In this document: piece by piece, positions 1 to 5,447 of the stretch | Position numbering within the stretch: the stretch's first letter is position 1 | How the letters are laid out: each line of letters opens with the position of its first letter | Translations under genes and position numbers: made by a program | The notes under the pieces: model-generated | Database searches by the model: none | What the model was told of the DNA's origin: nothing | The model's input: only the letters and a program-made list of their open reading frames with translations | Origin: Alphaproteobacteria bacterium | GTDB lineage: Bacteria; Pseudomonadota; Alphaproteobacteria; Rickettsiales; UBA6187 | DNA: 7,919 bases | Direction: 5' to 3' | Assembly (NCBI GenBank): GCA_024280585.1 | Contig: JAJRPW010000037.1 | Span: 1 to 7,919 of the forward strand

Positions 1-1
1 A

Positions 2-604
2 AAAAAGCTACGCACACTTTCCCACCCGCGTGATTTACGACCCGGCGATATCATTAAATTCAATCACCTTAAACAGTCTGATATTAGCGCAAAAGAATTT
101 GAAGTGTCACAAATTAATACCTATATTTACGGTGAATTATGCTACCCGGAGCTTATTCTAAAAGACCGCTCCGGCAATATAATTTATATGGCGGTTGAGG
201 AAGAAGACGGTGAAGAATATTTGGCTCTTAGTAAAAAAGTTGGCAAGGCTAAAATTGCTGATATTATCGATCAGGTGCAGCTTGATGAAGTCTTGAAACG
301 TGGGACCGGAAGCAAAGTCACCATCAAATCAAAGCCTGAAGGTTTTGATGAGTGGTTAGCCAAAAAATACACGGAAACTGATGACAATATCAAAGGTGCA
401 TTTGTAAAAGGTGATGCCAGATATCTTTCTGCGGAAGAGATTAACCGGCAGGAGAAATTTTCCTCTCACACTCTAACGGATAAATCGGACGAATATGCCC
501 TTGAAATTGAAGTTTATGATACCGGTGAAATGGAATTAAGTGTTACAGTCTATCATGAAATCGAAACCATTGAAGAAATGTGGCCGGGAAATGCGGAGGA
601 ATAA
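2..604 (+). CDS. DUF4178-like protein, 5' end cut off by the window
   Basis: The frame is open from base 2 to the TAA at 602-604, giving 200 visible residues; the true start lies upstream. An internal GTG at 104 is not a credible start, because conserved-looking sequence (DLRPGDIIKF, then EFEV, visible residues 11-35) comes before it. That opening, followed by YIYGE, a short strand-rich stretch and an acidic 'VEEEDGEEYLALSKKV' segment, resembles DUF4178 domains, which are small beta-rich modules of unknown function. The rest is soluble and acidic, with no membrane segment; the C-terminal third alternates strand-like stretches (YALEIEVYDTGEMELSVTVYHEI). It sits at the head of a cluster with DUF350 and aminopropyltransferase genes, a recurring context for DUF4178 genes. 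A DUF2491 (YjfK) relationship is the alternative. I see no catalytic motif. The coding assignment is secure; the family is recalled by pattern and less certain. Confidence 0.72.
   Translation, partial: KKLRTLSHPRDLRPGDIIKFNHLKQSDISAKEFEVSQINTYIYGELCYPELILKDRSGNIIYMAVEEEDGEEYLALSKKVGKAKIADIIDQVQLDEVLKRGTGSKVTIKSKPEGFDEWLAKKYTETDDNIKGAFVKGDARYLSAEEINRQEKFSSHTLTDKSDEYALEIEVYDTGEMELSVTVYHEIETIEEMWPGNAEE
595..600 (+). promoter_or_regulatory. Ribosome binding site of the 39-residue membrane protein
   Basis: GGAGGA lies 6 bases before the ATG at 607 and inside the last codons of the upstream gene. It is one of the strongest Shine-Dalgarno matches in the window and is the main reason to accept the short ORF that follows as translated, probably coupled to the gene before it. 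Confidence 0.6.
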
Positions 605-606
605 TT

Positions 607-726
607 ATGGGTAAATTTATCTACTGGCTAGGCAGATTATATGTCAAGGCGCCTTTTCCAATGTATGTATCTGTGCTTCTAACACTGGGTGTTTTTAGCT
701 ATATTGTTTACTGGCTTTTTTTCTAG
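607..726 (+). CDS. Small single-pass membrane protein (39 residues)
   Basis: This short ORF runs from ATG 607 to TAG 724-726 and starts 2 bases after the upstream stop, behind a strong GGAGGA site. The product has a short basic, aromatic N-terminus (MGKFIYWLGRLYVK) and then a continuous hydrophobic helix from about residue 17 to the end (PFPMYVSVLLTLGVFSYIVY followed by WLFF). By the positive-inside rule the N-terminus should be cytoplasmic. I do not recognise a named family. Its place between a DUF4178-like gene and membrane-protein genes suggests it is a small subunit or membrane anchor for products of this cluster, which is inference. The spacing, ribosome site and clean membrane helix make a chance ORF unlikely, although its shortness limits certainty. 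Confidence 0.62.
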   Translation: MGKFIYWLGRLYVKAPFPMYVSVLLTLGVFSYIVYWLFF

Positions 727-760
727 ACAAAGACGTAGTGTTTTATAAATTCAATTACTA

Positions 761-805
761 CTAGGCGTCCGAGGCGAATAAAATTTTAGCCTAGGTTTTT
801 CTAGG
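761..805 (+). promoter_or_regulatory. Clustered CTAGG elements, candidate operator for the ribbon-helix-helix gene
   Basis: CTAGG occurs at 761-765, 791-795 and 801-805, so the copies are offset by 30 and 10 bases, close to whole turns of the helix. CTAGGC (761-766) and GCCTAG (789-794) form a perfect inverted repeat. AGGCG is also directly repeated at 763 and 772. A TATAAA (744-749) just upstream could be a -10 element, but no good -35 partner was found. Ribbon-helix-helix regulators often bind short, evenly spaced repeats in front of their own genes, so autoregulation is a reasonable inference. No binding site for this particular protein is known to me. Confidence 0.4.
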
Positions 806-861
806 TGGATTTTATGAGACCGGTGGACAACAACGTAGTAATGAATTTAGGGAATACTATA

Positions 862-1170
862 ATGGCTAAAAACCCAAAGTGGAATAAACAAAACAAAATT
901 ATCCGCGCCACACAAGTGGCTTTTGAGTTGGAACAAAAAGTGGCTCAAAAAATTCAGGAATTAGCTGCAAAAGATGGCCTTAATTCATCCAGTCAGATTA
1001 GAAAACTTATTGGCCTGCCTTATTCCCCGCCTAAAAGGCCGCGCTTAACGGTTTCTTTATCACTTGAGGATTACAAAAAATTAGGTACAAAATATAACAT
1101 TGATGCGAATGACACCCTGGAAATAAAACGTATGATCATGCGGGAATTAATCGAGGAAATTGAAAAATAA
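862..1170 (+). CDS. Small protein with two ribbon-helix-helix-like units, possible DNA-binding regulator
   Basis: The product has 102 residues from ATG 862. I chose this start for the TAGGGA site at 848-853 (8-base spacing) and because the recognisable part begins with M-x-x-N-P-x-W and IIRATQVAF. Longer forms from ATG 814, behind AGGTGG, or GTG 805 are possible. Residues 14-52 (strand RATQVAFEL, a helix to about A36, a turn at DGLNSSS, then a helix QIRKLIGL) fit the strand-helix-helix layout of ribbon-helix-helix DNA-binding domains. Residues 61-98 (strand RLTVSLS, helix LEDYKKLG, turn NIDAND, helix TLEIKRMIMREL) fit it again. The two units are joined by a Pro-rich linker (YSPPKRP). Such folds normally pair as dimers, so one chain could form a pseudo-dimer. 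I recall similar short proteins as unnamed hypotheticals. A structural rather than regulatory role cannot be excluded. Confidence 0.6.
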   Translation: MAKNPKWNKQNKIIRATQVAFELEQKVAQKIQELAAKDGLNSSSQIRKLIGLPYSPPKRPRLTVSLSLEDYKKLGTKYNIDANDTLEIKRMIMRELIEEIEK

Positions 1171-1194
1171 CTATTTTACCCTGGTTAAAAAACC

Positions 1195-1222
1195 TTGCTT
1201 TTATACGGCGATGTCATATTAT
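1195..1222 (+). promoter_or_regulatory. Candidate sigma-70-like promoter for the DUF350 operon
   Basis: TTGCTT (1195-1200) and TATTAT (1217-1222) are separated by 16 bases and lie in the 94-base gap before the DUF350 gene. Transcription would begin near 1229, leaving a leader of about 35 bases that contains the AAGGA ribosome site (1254-1258) six bases before ATG 1265. The match is reasonable but this is AT-rich DNA, where such pairs arise by chance. Read-through from the upstream genes is also possible, because no convincing terminator follows 1170. Confidence 0.35.
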
Positions 1223-1264
1223 GTCCCATCAATGATAAGAACATATTGCATCTAAGGAAAAAAT

Positions 1265-2116
1265 ATGGAATTAAAAATAGTCATATTAGAGGATATCACA
1301 AGAACGGCGGCGTTTGTGGGGCTCTATCTTGTGCTGTTCCTGCTGGCTAAATGGTTCAAAGACTTCTTAACTCCCTATAAAATAAGTGATGAATTAACGG
1401 GCAAGGATAACCTGGCCATAGCTTTGACCATGTGTGGTTATTATTTAGGCACAGTTGCAATATTTGTTGGCGCTCTTATCGGGCCAAGTCAAGGGTTCAC
1501 GAATGATTTATTGCAGGTCGGGGGTTATTCTATTCTTGGATTGATATTTTTGAATCTTTCACGTTATTTTAATGACAAAATTATCTTACGAAAATTCTGC
1601 AATGTTGAGCAGCTCACCAAGGAGCAAAACACAGCAGTTGGAGCTGTTCAGTTTGGAACATATGTGGCAACTGGCCTGATTGCTGCCGGAGCCGTCACCG
1701 GCACTGGTGGTGGAGTGATAACAGCCATCACTTTCTTTGTTCTAGGGCAGTTATCCCTTTTAGTTTTTAGTTTTATTTATGACAAATTCACACCATATTG
1801 CATCCATGATGAATTGGGTAAAAAGAATGTTGCCGCAGGCGTAGCTTTGGGAGGCACCCTGATAGCCTTAGGAATTATAGTGTTTAACGGAGTTTCAGGA
1901 GATTTTATAGACTGGGAAGAAAATCTGACAAACCTGGCCGTCACGAATATTATAGCATTCATTTTTCTGCCAGTAGTCAGGGTTGTAATGGATAAAATGG
2001 TAATTCCCGGCGATGATTTAAGTCGTGAGATTATTGAAGATAAAAATCTCGGTGCAGGGCTGTTAGAAGCAACTATAGCTATTAGTTTTGCTATAGTATT
2101 AACAAGCGTATTATAG
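1265..2116 (+). CDS. DUF350-family integral membrane protein with two tandem domains (YjfL-like)
   Basis: The 283-residue product is almost entirely membrane-embedded, with about eight helices near residues 12-30, 50-72, 82-100, 124-146, 151-172, 188-210, 222-241 and 263-282. It is built from four related units, each containing a conserved Asn before a Gly/Ala-rich helix: DELTGKDN (N49), LTKEQN (N122), DELGKKN (N188) and IIEDKN (N261). N49 to N188 and N122 to N261 are both exactly 139 residues apart, which shows duplication of a DUF350 domain that itself contains two halves. E. coli YjfL is a single DUF350 protein of about half this length. The function of DUF350 is unknown; a channel- or transporter-like role is speculation. 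The start is supported by AAGGA at 1254-1258. It is followed after 7 bases by the next gene, so the two are very likely cotranscribed. Confidence 0.85.
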   Translation: MELKIVILEDITRTAAFVGLYLVLFLLAKWFKDFLTPYKISDELTGKDNLAIALTMCGYYLGTVAIFVGALIGPSQGFTNDLLQVGGYSILGLIFLNLSRYFNDKIILRKFCNVEQLTKEQNTAVGAVQFGTYVATGLIAAGAVTGTGGGVITAITFFVLGQLSLLVFSFIYDKFTPYCIHDELGKKNVAAGVALGGTLIALGIIVFNGVSGDFIDWEENLTNLAVTNIIAFIFLPVVRVVMDKMVIPGDDLSREIIEDKNLGAGLLEATIAISFAIVLTSVL

Positions 2117-2123
2117 GATAAAA

Positions 2124-2753
2124 GTGGCGTATAAATTATCAGACAGACATGGGCAGGATGACATAAGTGCCGATAATAATGATTCAGGCAATGTGGATTT
2201 TGGAAAACTTGCAACTGTCTTTATTATATTTGGTTTGCTTAGTTTATTTACAGCCTGGATGTATAGTATGGAAACAGAAAAAATGGCTAATATTTCTTTC
2301 CGCCCAGCAGGAATATCCAGCAGTTCGGCAGAAATTGGCCCGCTTACTGTCAAAAAACATAACGAAACCTACAGTATCAGCGTCAGCGCAAATCTCTCAT
2401 CGCAATCATGGGCGAGCATTGAAGGTCAGGTTTTAAATAGCAATAAAGAATATTTATTTTCGTTCGGCAAAGAGCTATCTTATTATTCAGGGCGTGATTA
2501 TGAAGGCGGGTGGACAGAAGTGGATAACAACTACTCTATAAATGTTACTTTTCCAAAGGCGGGTATCTATTACCTGAAATTTAATACCCAAAGCGATCGC
2601 CCCCCCAATGCGGTCGGCGTAAAAATAAGTAAAAAACGCGGTAGCAGCATACCTCATATGTGGTTTGGAATATTAGCGCTTATTATTGGTATTGTTCTAA
2701 ATGAAATGAAAAACCGTACTTTCAGAAATGCCATGGATAGGTTTGAATCATGA
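2124..2753 (+). CDS. Two-pass membrane protein with a beta-rich external domain, function unknown
   Basis: The 209-residue protein starts at GTG 2124, which has a modest TAGGATA ribosome site at 2114-2120 overlapping the stop of the DUF350 gene. A polar, Asp-rich N-terminus (residues 1-27) precedes a membrane helix at about 28-46. A predicted periplasmic domain follows (48-175), then a second helix (about 177-193) and a basic C-terminus (KNRTFRNAMDR) expected in the cytoplasm. The external domain alternates short strands and has a distinctive segment, FGKELSYYSGRDYEGGWTEVD at about 114-134, then FPKAGIYYLKF at 143-153. I associate this pattern with beta-sandwich domains found in DUF4178/DUF350 neighbourhoods, although I cannot name the family. 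It overlaps the next gene by ATGA, so translation is probably coupled. A run of seven C bases (2600-2606) lies within the external domain. Confidence 0.75.
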   Translation: MAYKLSDRHGQDDISADNNDSGNVDFGKLATVFIIFGLLSLFTAWMYSMETEKMANISFRPAGISSSSAEIGPLTVKKHNETYSISVSANLSSQSWASIEGQVLNSNKEYLFSFGKELSYYSGRDYEGGWTEVDNNYSINVTFPKAGIYYLKFNTQSDRPPNAVGVKISKKRGSSIPHMWFGILALIIGIVLNEMKNRTFRNAMDRFES

Positions 2754-2983
2754 ACAAAACAAAACAAGCTGTATTAATTGCTGTTGCCGTTTTAGGTGTT
2801 ATATATTTCAGTTTGATGTCGGCTGCGGCCAATGGCTATGGTTACATGGGATATTATGGATATCATAGTGGCCCTTCTTTCTGGTATTTTGGCGGGCCTT
2901 CTATGTATTATGACAGGAGTGTGCGCGGCGGCAGTGTTAGTGGCGCTAGAGTCCGTGGCGGAGGCCCGGGCAGTGGGAAATAA
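2750..2983 (+). CDS. Small exported or membrane-anchored Gly/Tyr-rich protein
   Basis: The 77-residue product starts at an ATG that overlaps the preceding stop (ATGA at 2750-2753). Residues 7-27 form a hydrophobic helix after a basic start (MNKTK). This is either an uncleaved anchor or a signal peptide cut near SAAA-NGY at about 27-28. Residues 29-55 are strongly Gly-, Tyr- and Trp-rich (NGYGYMGYYGYH, then FWYFGGPSMYY). The C-terminal tail, residues 59-77, is basic and Gly/Ser-rich and ends in GGGPGSGK. There are no Cys residues and no recognisable enzyme motif. It sits between the two-pass protein and the aminopropyltransferase with overlaps on both sides, so it is almost certainly made with them. 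I do not recognise a function; a structural partner in a membrane complex, or a peptide that is itself modified, are both guesses. Confidence 0.7.
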   Translation: MNKTKQAVLIAVAVLGVIYFSLMSAAANGYGYMGYYGYHSGPSFWYFGGPSMYYDRSVRGGSVSGARVRGGGPGSGK

Positions 2984-4524
2984 TGGCAAACACAGATCCG
3001 TACAAAGCTAAAAAACATTCTATAACGTTAATATACGCTGCATTTATCGCAGGTCTTTGCTCTATCATTTATGAGCTGTTAATTGCCACGACCGTCTCTT
3101 ATTTTTTAGGCGATAGTGTAAAATATTTTTCGCTCACCATAGGTATGTATATGGCGGCGATGGGGCTTGGCTCATTCGTTTCCAAATATATTGATACCGA
3201 ACTCTTGCGAAAATTTATAATTGCAGAATTACTGCTTGGCCTTATGGGTGGGATAAGTATTCCTGTGCTTTATTTTGCCTATGCACAAGGCGCGGTATTC
3301 ATTCCTTTTTATATTATATTCACCATTTCAATAGGCTTTCTGATTGGCCTGGAAATACCATTTCTTACACGGCTGATGGCCGATTATAATCAGCTTAAAT
3401 TTAATATCGCCAATATACTTTCCTTTGATTATTTGGGCGCTCTTATCGCAACAGTGTCATTCCCTTTTATATTGCTGCCATTCTTTGGGGTTTATCAGTC
3501 ATCGCTAATTTTCGGATTGGTGAATATGTCTATCGGCTTTGTTATATTATGGGTGTTTGCCAATAAAATAGGAAAGGCTGCCGGAAAACTAAAAGCTATA
3601 ACTGTGCTGCTTACCACTATTCTTATATCAATGATTTTCTTTTCTGATTATTTTCTTAAACGCTGGGATAATCAATTATATGACGATCGTATTATTTTTA
3701 GTAAACAATCTCGTTACCAGAAAATTGTGCTGACCAAATATCAAAATGATATAAGGTTATTTCTCGATGGTAATCTGCAATTTTCATCTGTTGACGAGCA
3801 TCGTTACCATGAGTCATTAATTCATGTGCCATTATCGGTGCATGACACTCCGGTCAGGCGGGTTTTGCTGCTAGGGGCGGGTGATGGGCTGGCAATAAGA
3901 GAGCTGCTGAAATATCCTTCAATCGAAGAAATTATACTGGTTGACCTTGATGAGAATATCACCCGGCTTGCTAAAGAAAATCACTATGTTTCAAGCCTGA
4001 ACAAGCAAAGCCTCGAATCACCAAAGGTAAAAATTATCATCGCAGATGCCTTCACTTATCTGGCTGAAAACAAAAAATTATTTGACTTCATTATTGCTGA
4101 TTTACCCGACCCTAATAACAATGCTTTGGCGCGGTTATACAGCAAGCAGTTTTATACATTACTGCGTAATAATCTCTCAGAGGACGGGTTGTTTGTAACG
4201 CAAGGCACAAGTCCGTATTTTGCAACGGATGCATTTTGGTCTATTGCTAAAACCATTAAGGCCGGCGGTTTTGATAATGTTTACCCTTACCACGTCCAGA
4301 TTCCATCGTTTGGTAATTGGGGATTTATATTGGCGTCGAGCCAGATAAAAGATATTTACAATCCAAAAATTGAAGTGGAAACTCGTTTTTTGGATAAAAA
4401 TATTTATCCAGGCTTATTTGTCTTTGAAAAAGATATATTGGCAGAAGATGTCGCGGTTAATATGCTCGATAAACCTATTTTATTAAATTATTATCTTAAA
4501 GGCTGGAAGCATTACGCTCGTTAG
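2983..4524 (+). CDS. Membrane-embedded aminopropyltransferase (spermidine synthase family)
   Basis: The 513-residue protein has about seven helices (residues 14-36, 46-66, 75-100, 104-126, 147-168, 172-193, 204-221), then a spermidine-synthase-like domain. Enzymes of this family move the aminopropyl group of decarboxylated S-adenosylmethionine onto a diamine or polyamine. Visible signature residues are Y245-Q246, the LDGNLQF block with D262 and Q266, D271-E272 and Y275-H276-E277, the nucleotide-binding GAGDG at 298-302 with R306-E307, the acidic D321 after the next strand, D355 in IADA, D373 and D376 in ADLPDP (D373 aligns with the usual catalytic Asp), and LYSKQFY at 385-391. The active site therefore looks intact. 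The usual GGGDG is GAGDG here. The start overlaps the previous stop by one base (TAATG). The membrane-embedded subfamily is known, but its natural substrate is not established. The cytoplasmic or periplasmic side of the catalytic domain is unclear. Confidence 0.88.
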   Translation: MANTDPYKAKKHSITLIYAAFIAGLCSIIYELLIATTVSYFLGDSVKYFSLTIGMYMAAMGLGSFVSKYIDTELLRKFIIAELLLGLMGGISIPVLYFAYAQGAVFIPFYIIFTISIGFLIGLEIPFLTRLMADYNQLKFNIANILSFDYLGALIATVSFPFILLPFFGVYQSSLIFGLVNMSIGFVILWVFANKIGKAAGKLKAITVLLTTILISMIFFSDYFLKRWDNQLYDDRIIFSKQSRYQKIVLTKYQNDIRLFLDGNLQFSSVDEHRYHESLIHVPLSVHDTPVRRVLLLGAGDGLAIRELLKYPSIEEIILVDLDENITRLAKENHYVSSLNKQSLESPKVKIIIADAFTYLAENKKLFDFIIADLPDPNNNALARLYSKQFYTLLRNNLSEDGLFVTQGTSPYFATDAFWSIAKTIKAGGFDNVYPYHVQIPSFGNWGFILASSQIKDIYNPKIEVETRFLDKNIYPGLFVFEKDILAEDVAVNMLDKPILLNYYLKGWKHYAR

Positions 4525-4607
4525 TACGTCGCCAATACTCAGCTAACTAACCCGAATTTATCCTAAACACTATAGCTTAAACAACTCGTTACTGTATTTT
4601 TGAGGGG

Positions 4608-4630
4608 TAAGTGCTTTTTATGCGTATAAG
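4608..4630 (+). promoter_or_regulatory. Shared promoter-like motif before the anti-sigma/sensor/sigma operon
   Basis: TAAG-N3-TTTTTATGCGTATAAG ends 20 bases before the CAGGAG ribosome site of the first regulator gene. The same motif with the same internal spacing occurs at 6011-6033 before the efflux genes. CGTATAA could serve as the -10 of an ECF promoter, which would put the start near 4637. I could not identify a conserved AAC-type -35 at the usual distance. The site may therefore be a promoter with an unfamiliar -35 or a binding site for another factor. The surrounding 138-base gap (4525-4662) contains no ORF and no convincing terminator. Confidence 0.5.
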
Positions 4631-4662
4631 AGGGTAGATATACTATAATTCAGGAGTAAATA

Positions 4663-4992
4663 ATGCTAAGAAAAACATTGGATAAGCTGCTTGTTATATA
4701 TTTTAACAAGCAATATGATACAAGCAAACTGGATCACCTAGAGCAAGATGTATGGCGAAAAATTCGTATGCAAACGGCAGACATGGCTTTGCCGTGGTAT
4801 GAAAAAATCGTTATGGCATTTGCTGTACCAGAGTTTCGTATGGTATCCATTGCTATGGCTGTTGTAATTGGGCTGGTGTTTAGTCCTGTTATAACTTTTT
4901 CATCTAGTGCTTCTGCAAGTGAAGCAATGGGATTGCAGGTTTTTGCGACTAATACACCATATCTTTTAACTAATCAAATTGCAGGGAAATAA
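4663..4992 (+). CDS. Single-pass anti-sigma factor candidate, CnrY-like by position
   Basis: The 109-residue protein has a basic, amphipathic cytoplasmic segment (1-55, including LDHLEQDVWRKIRMQ at 23-37), one membrane helix at about 58-79 and a short periplasmic tail rich in Ser and Ala (SSSASASEAMGLQVFATNTPYL). There is no zinc-binding HxxxCxxC motif, so it is not a classical zinc anti-sigma factor. In cnrYXH of Cupriavidus the first gene encodes a short single-pass anti-sigma factor that holds the ECF sigma factor at the membrane until the sensor binds metal. The position here, immediately before a CnrX-like sensor and a sigma gene, and the matching topology support the same role. Sequence similarity to CnrY itself is not obvious by eye. 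A strong CAGGAG site at 4651-4656 supports the start, and the stop overlaps the next ATG by one base. Confidence 0.68.
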   Translation: MLRKTLDKLLVIYFNKQYDTSKLDHLEQDVWRKIRMQTADMALPWYEKIVMAFAVPEFRMVSIAMAVVIGLVFSPVITFSSSASASEAMGLQVFATNTPYLLTNQIAGK

Positions 4993-5447
4993 TGAAAAAA
5001 CATTATATTAACGCCTTGATATTAATTTTTATAATAATAATTACTGCCTTTGGGGCGCTATATGCAGGGCAAAAATTTATGTCAGGACGTCATGGTGATG
5101 CAGGCCATAGTCCAGATACGCATGGCTATCTTCATAATCAGTTAAATACTACTGACGAGCAGGATAAAAAGCTTGTGGAAGTTGAAAAACAGTTTCAGCA
5201 GCGTAGGCAATATCTAGAAGAGAGTATTCGTTTAGCCAATATGGAGCTGGCGGATAGTATAAAAAAGTACGATTCTTATTCGCCCCAGGTGCAGCAGGCT
5301 GTTGATAAAATCCATAAATTCATGGGTGAATTACAAAAAACTACTTTGGTGCATTTATTCGCAATGAAACCAATTCTAAATAAAGAGCAAAACCAAGAAC
5401 TACAACGGCTGATAACAGATGCCTTATATGAAAACGCCAGAAAATAA
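4992..5447 (+). CDS. CnrX-like periplasmic metal sensor
   Basis: The 151-residue protein has an N-terminal membrane anchor (about residues 6-26) and a periplasmic, largely helical domain of the CnrX/Spy-like heavy-metal sensor type. His residues appear early (RHGDAGH, residues 33-39). H44 and H48 (HGYLH), E65, H121 and M125 (HLFAM) fall at the same spacing as the five CnrX ligands I recall (H42, H46, E63, H119, M123), a constant offset of two. In CnrX these bind Ni or Co, and the signal passes to the anti-sigma partner to release the sigma factor. The helices contain long charged stretches (QQRRQYLEESIRLANMELADSI), consistent with the four-helix hooked fold. The start overlaps the upstream stop as TAATG. 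The 3' end overlaps the sigma factor gene by 29 bases, so the three proteins are probably made together. The inducing metal cannot be fixed from sequence. Confidence 0.85.
   Translation: MKKHYINALILIFIIIITAFGALYAGQKFMSGRHGDAGHSPDTHGYLHNQLNTTDEQDKKLVEVEKQFQQRRQYLEESIRLANMELADSIKKYDSYSPQVQQAVDKIHKFMGELQKTTLVHLFAMKPILNKEQNQELQRLITDALYENARK

Noticed and set aside
104..604. A complete 166-residue ORF beginning at GTG 104
   Set aside because: The same frame is open back to base 2 and encodes conserved-looking DUF4178-type sequence upstream of the GTG, so this is an internal codon of a gene that starts outside the window.
724..749. TAGACA and TATAAA as a sigma-70 promoter before the ribbon-helix-helix gene
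   Set aside because: The spacer is only 14 bases, shorter than functional promoters usually allow. TATAAA alone may be a -10, but I could not support a full promoter.
1183..1194. GGTTAAAAAACC hairpin after the ribbon-helix-helix gene as a terminator
   Set aside because: The four-base-pair stem is too weak, and the following sequence lacks a proper T-run.
1777..2353. Two overlapping minus-strand ORFs opposite the DUF350 and two-pass protein genes
   Set aside because: They are antisense to well-supported membrane-protein genes, overlap each other, and show no coherent domain or ribosome site.
2167..2436. A + strand ORF in another frame inside the two-pass protein gene
   Set aside because: The annotated frame has matching topology and coupled ends; this one has no plausible start site or recognisable features.
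4520..4547. Possible stem-loop (GTTAG and CTAAC) after the aminopropyltransferase gene as a terminator
   Set aside because: The stem is only five base pairs and AT-rich, the loop is long and no T-run follows. Termination between the two blocks may still occur by another route.
4639..4649. Overlapping TATACT and TATAAT sequences resembling a sigma-70 -10 element
   Set aside because: They sit 14-24 bases before the ATG, so TATAAT would start transcription at or inside the ribosome site, and no -35 element is found at 16-18 bases upstream. The matched CGTATAAG element is a better candidate.
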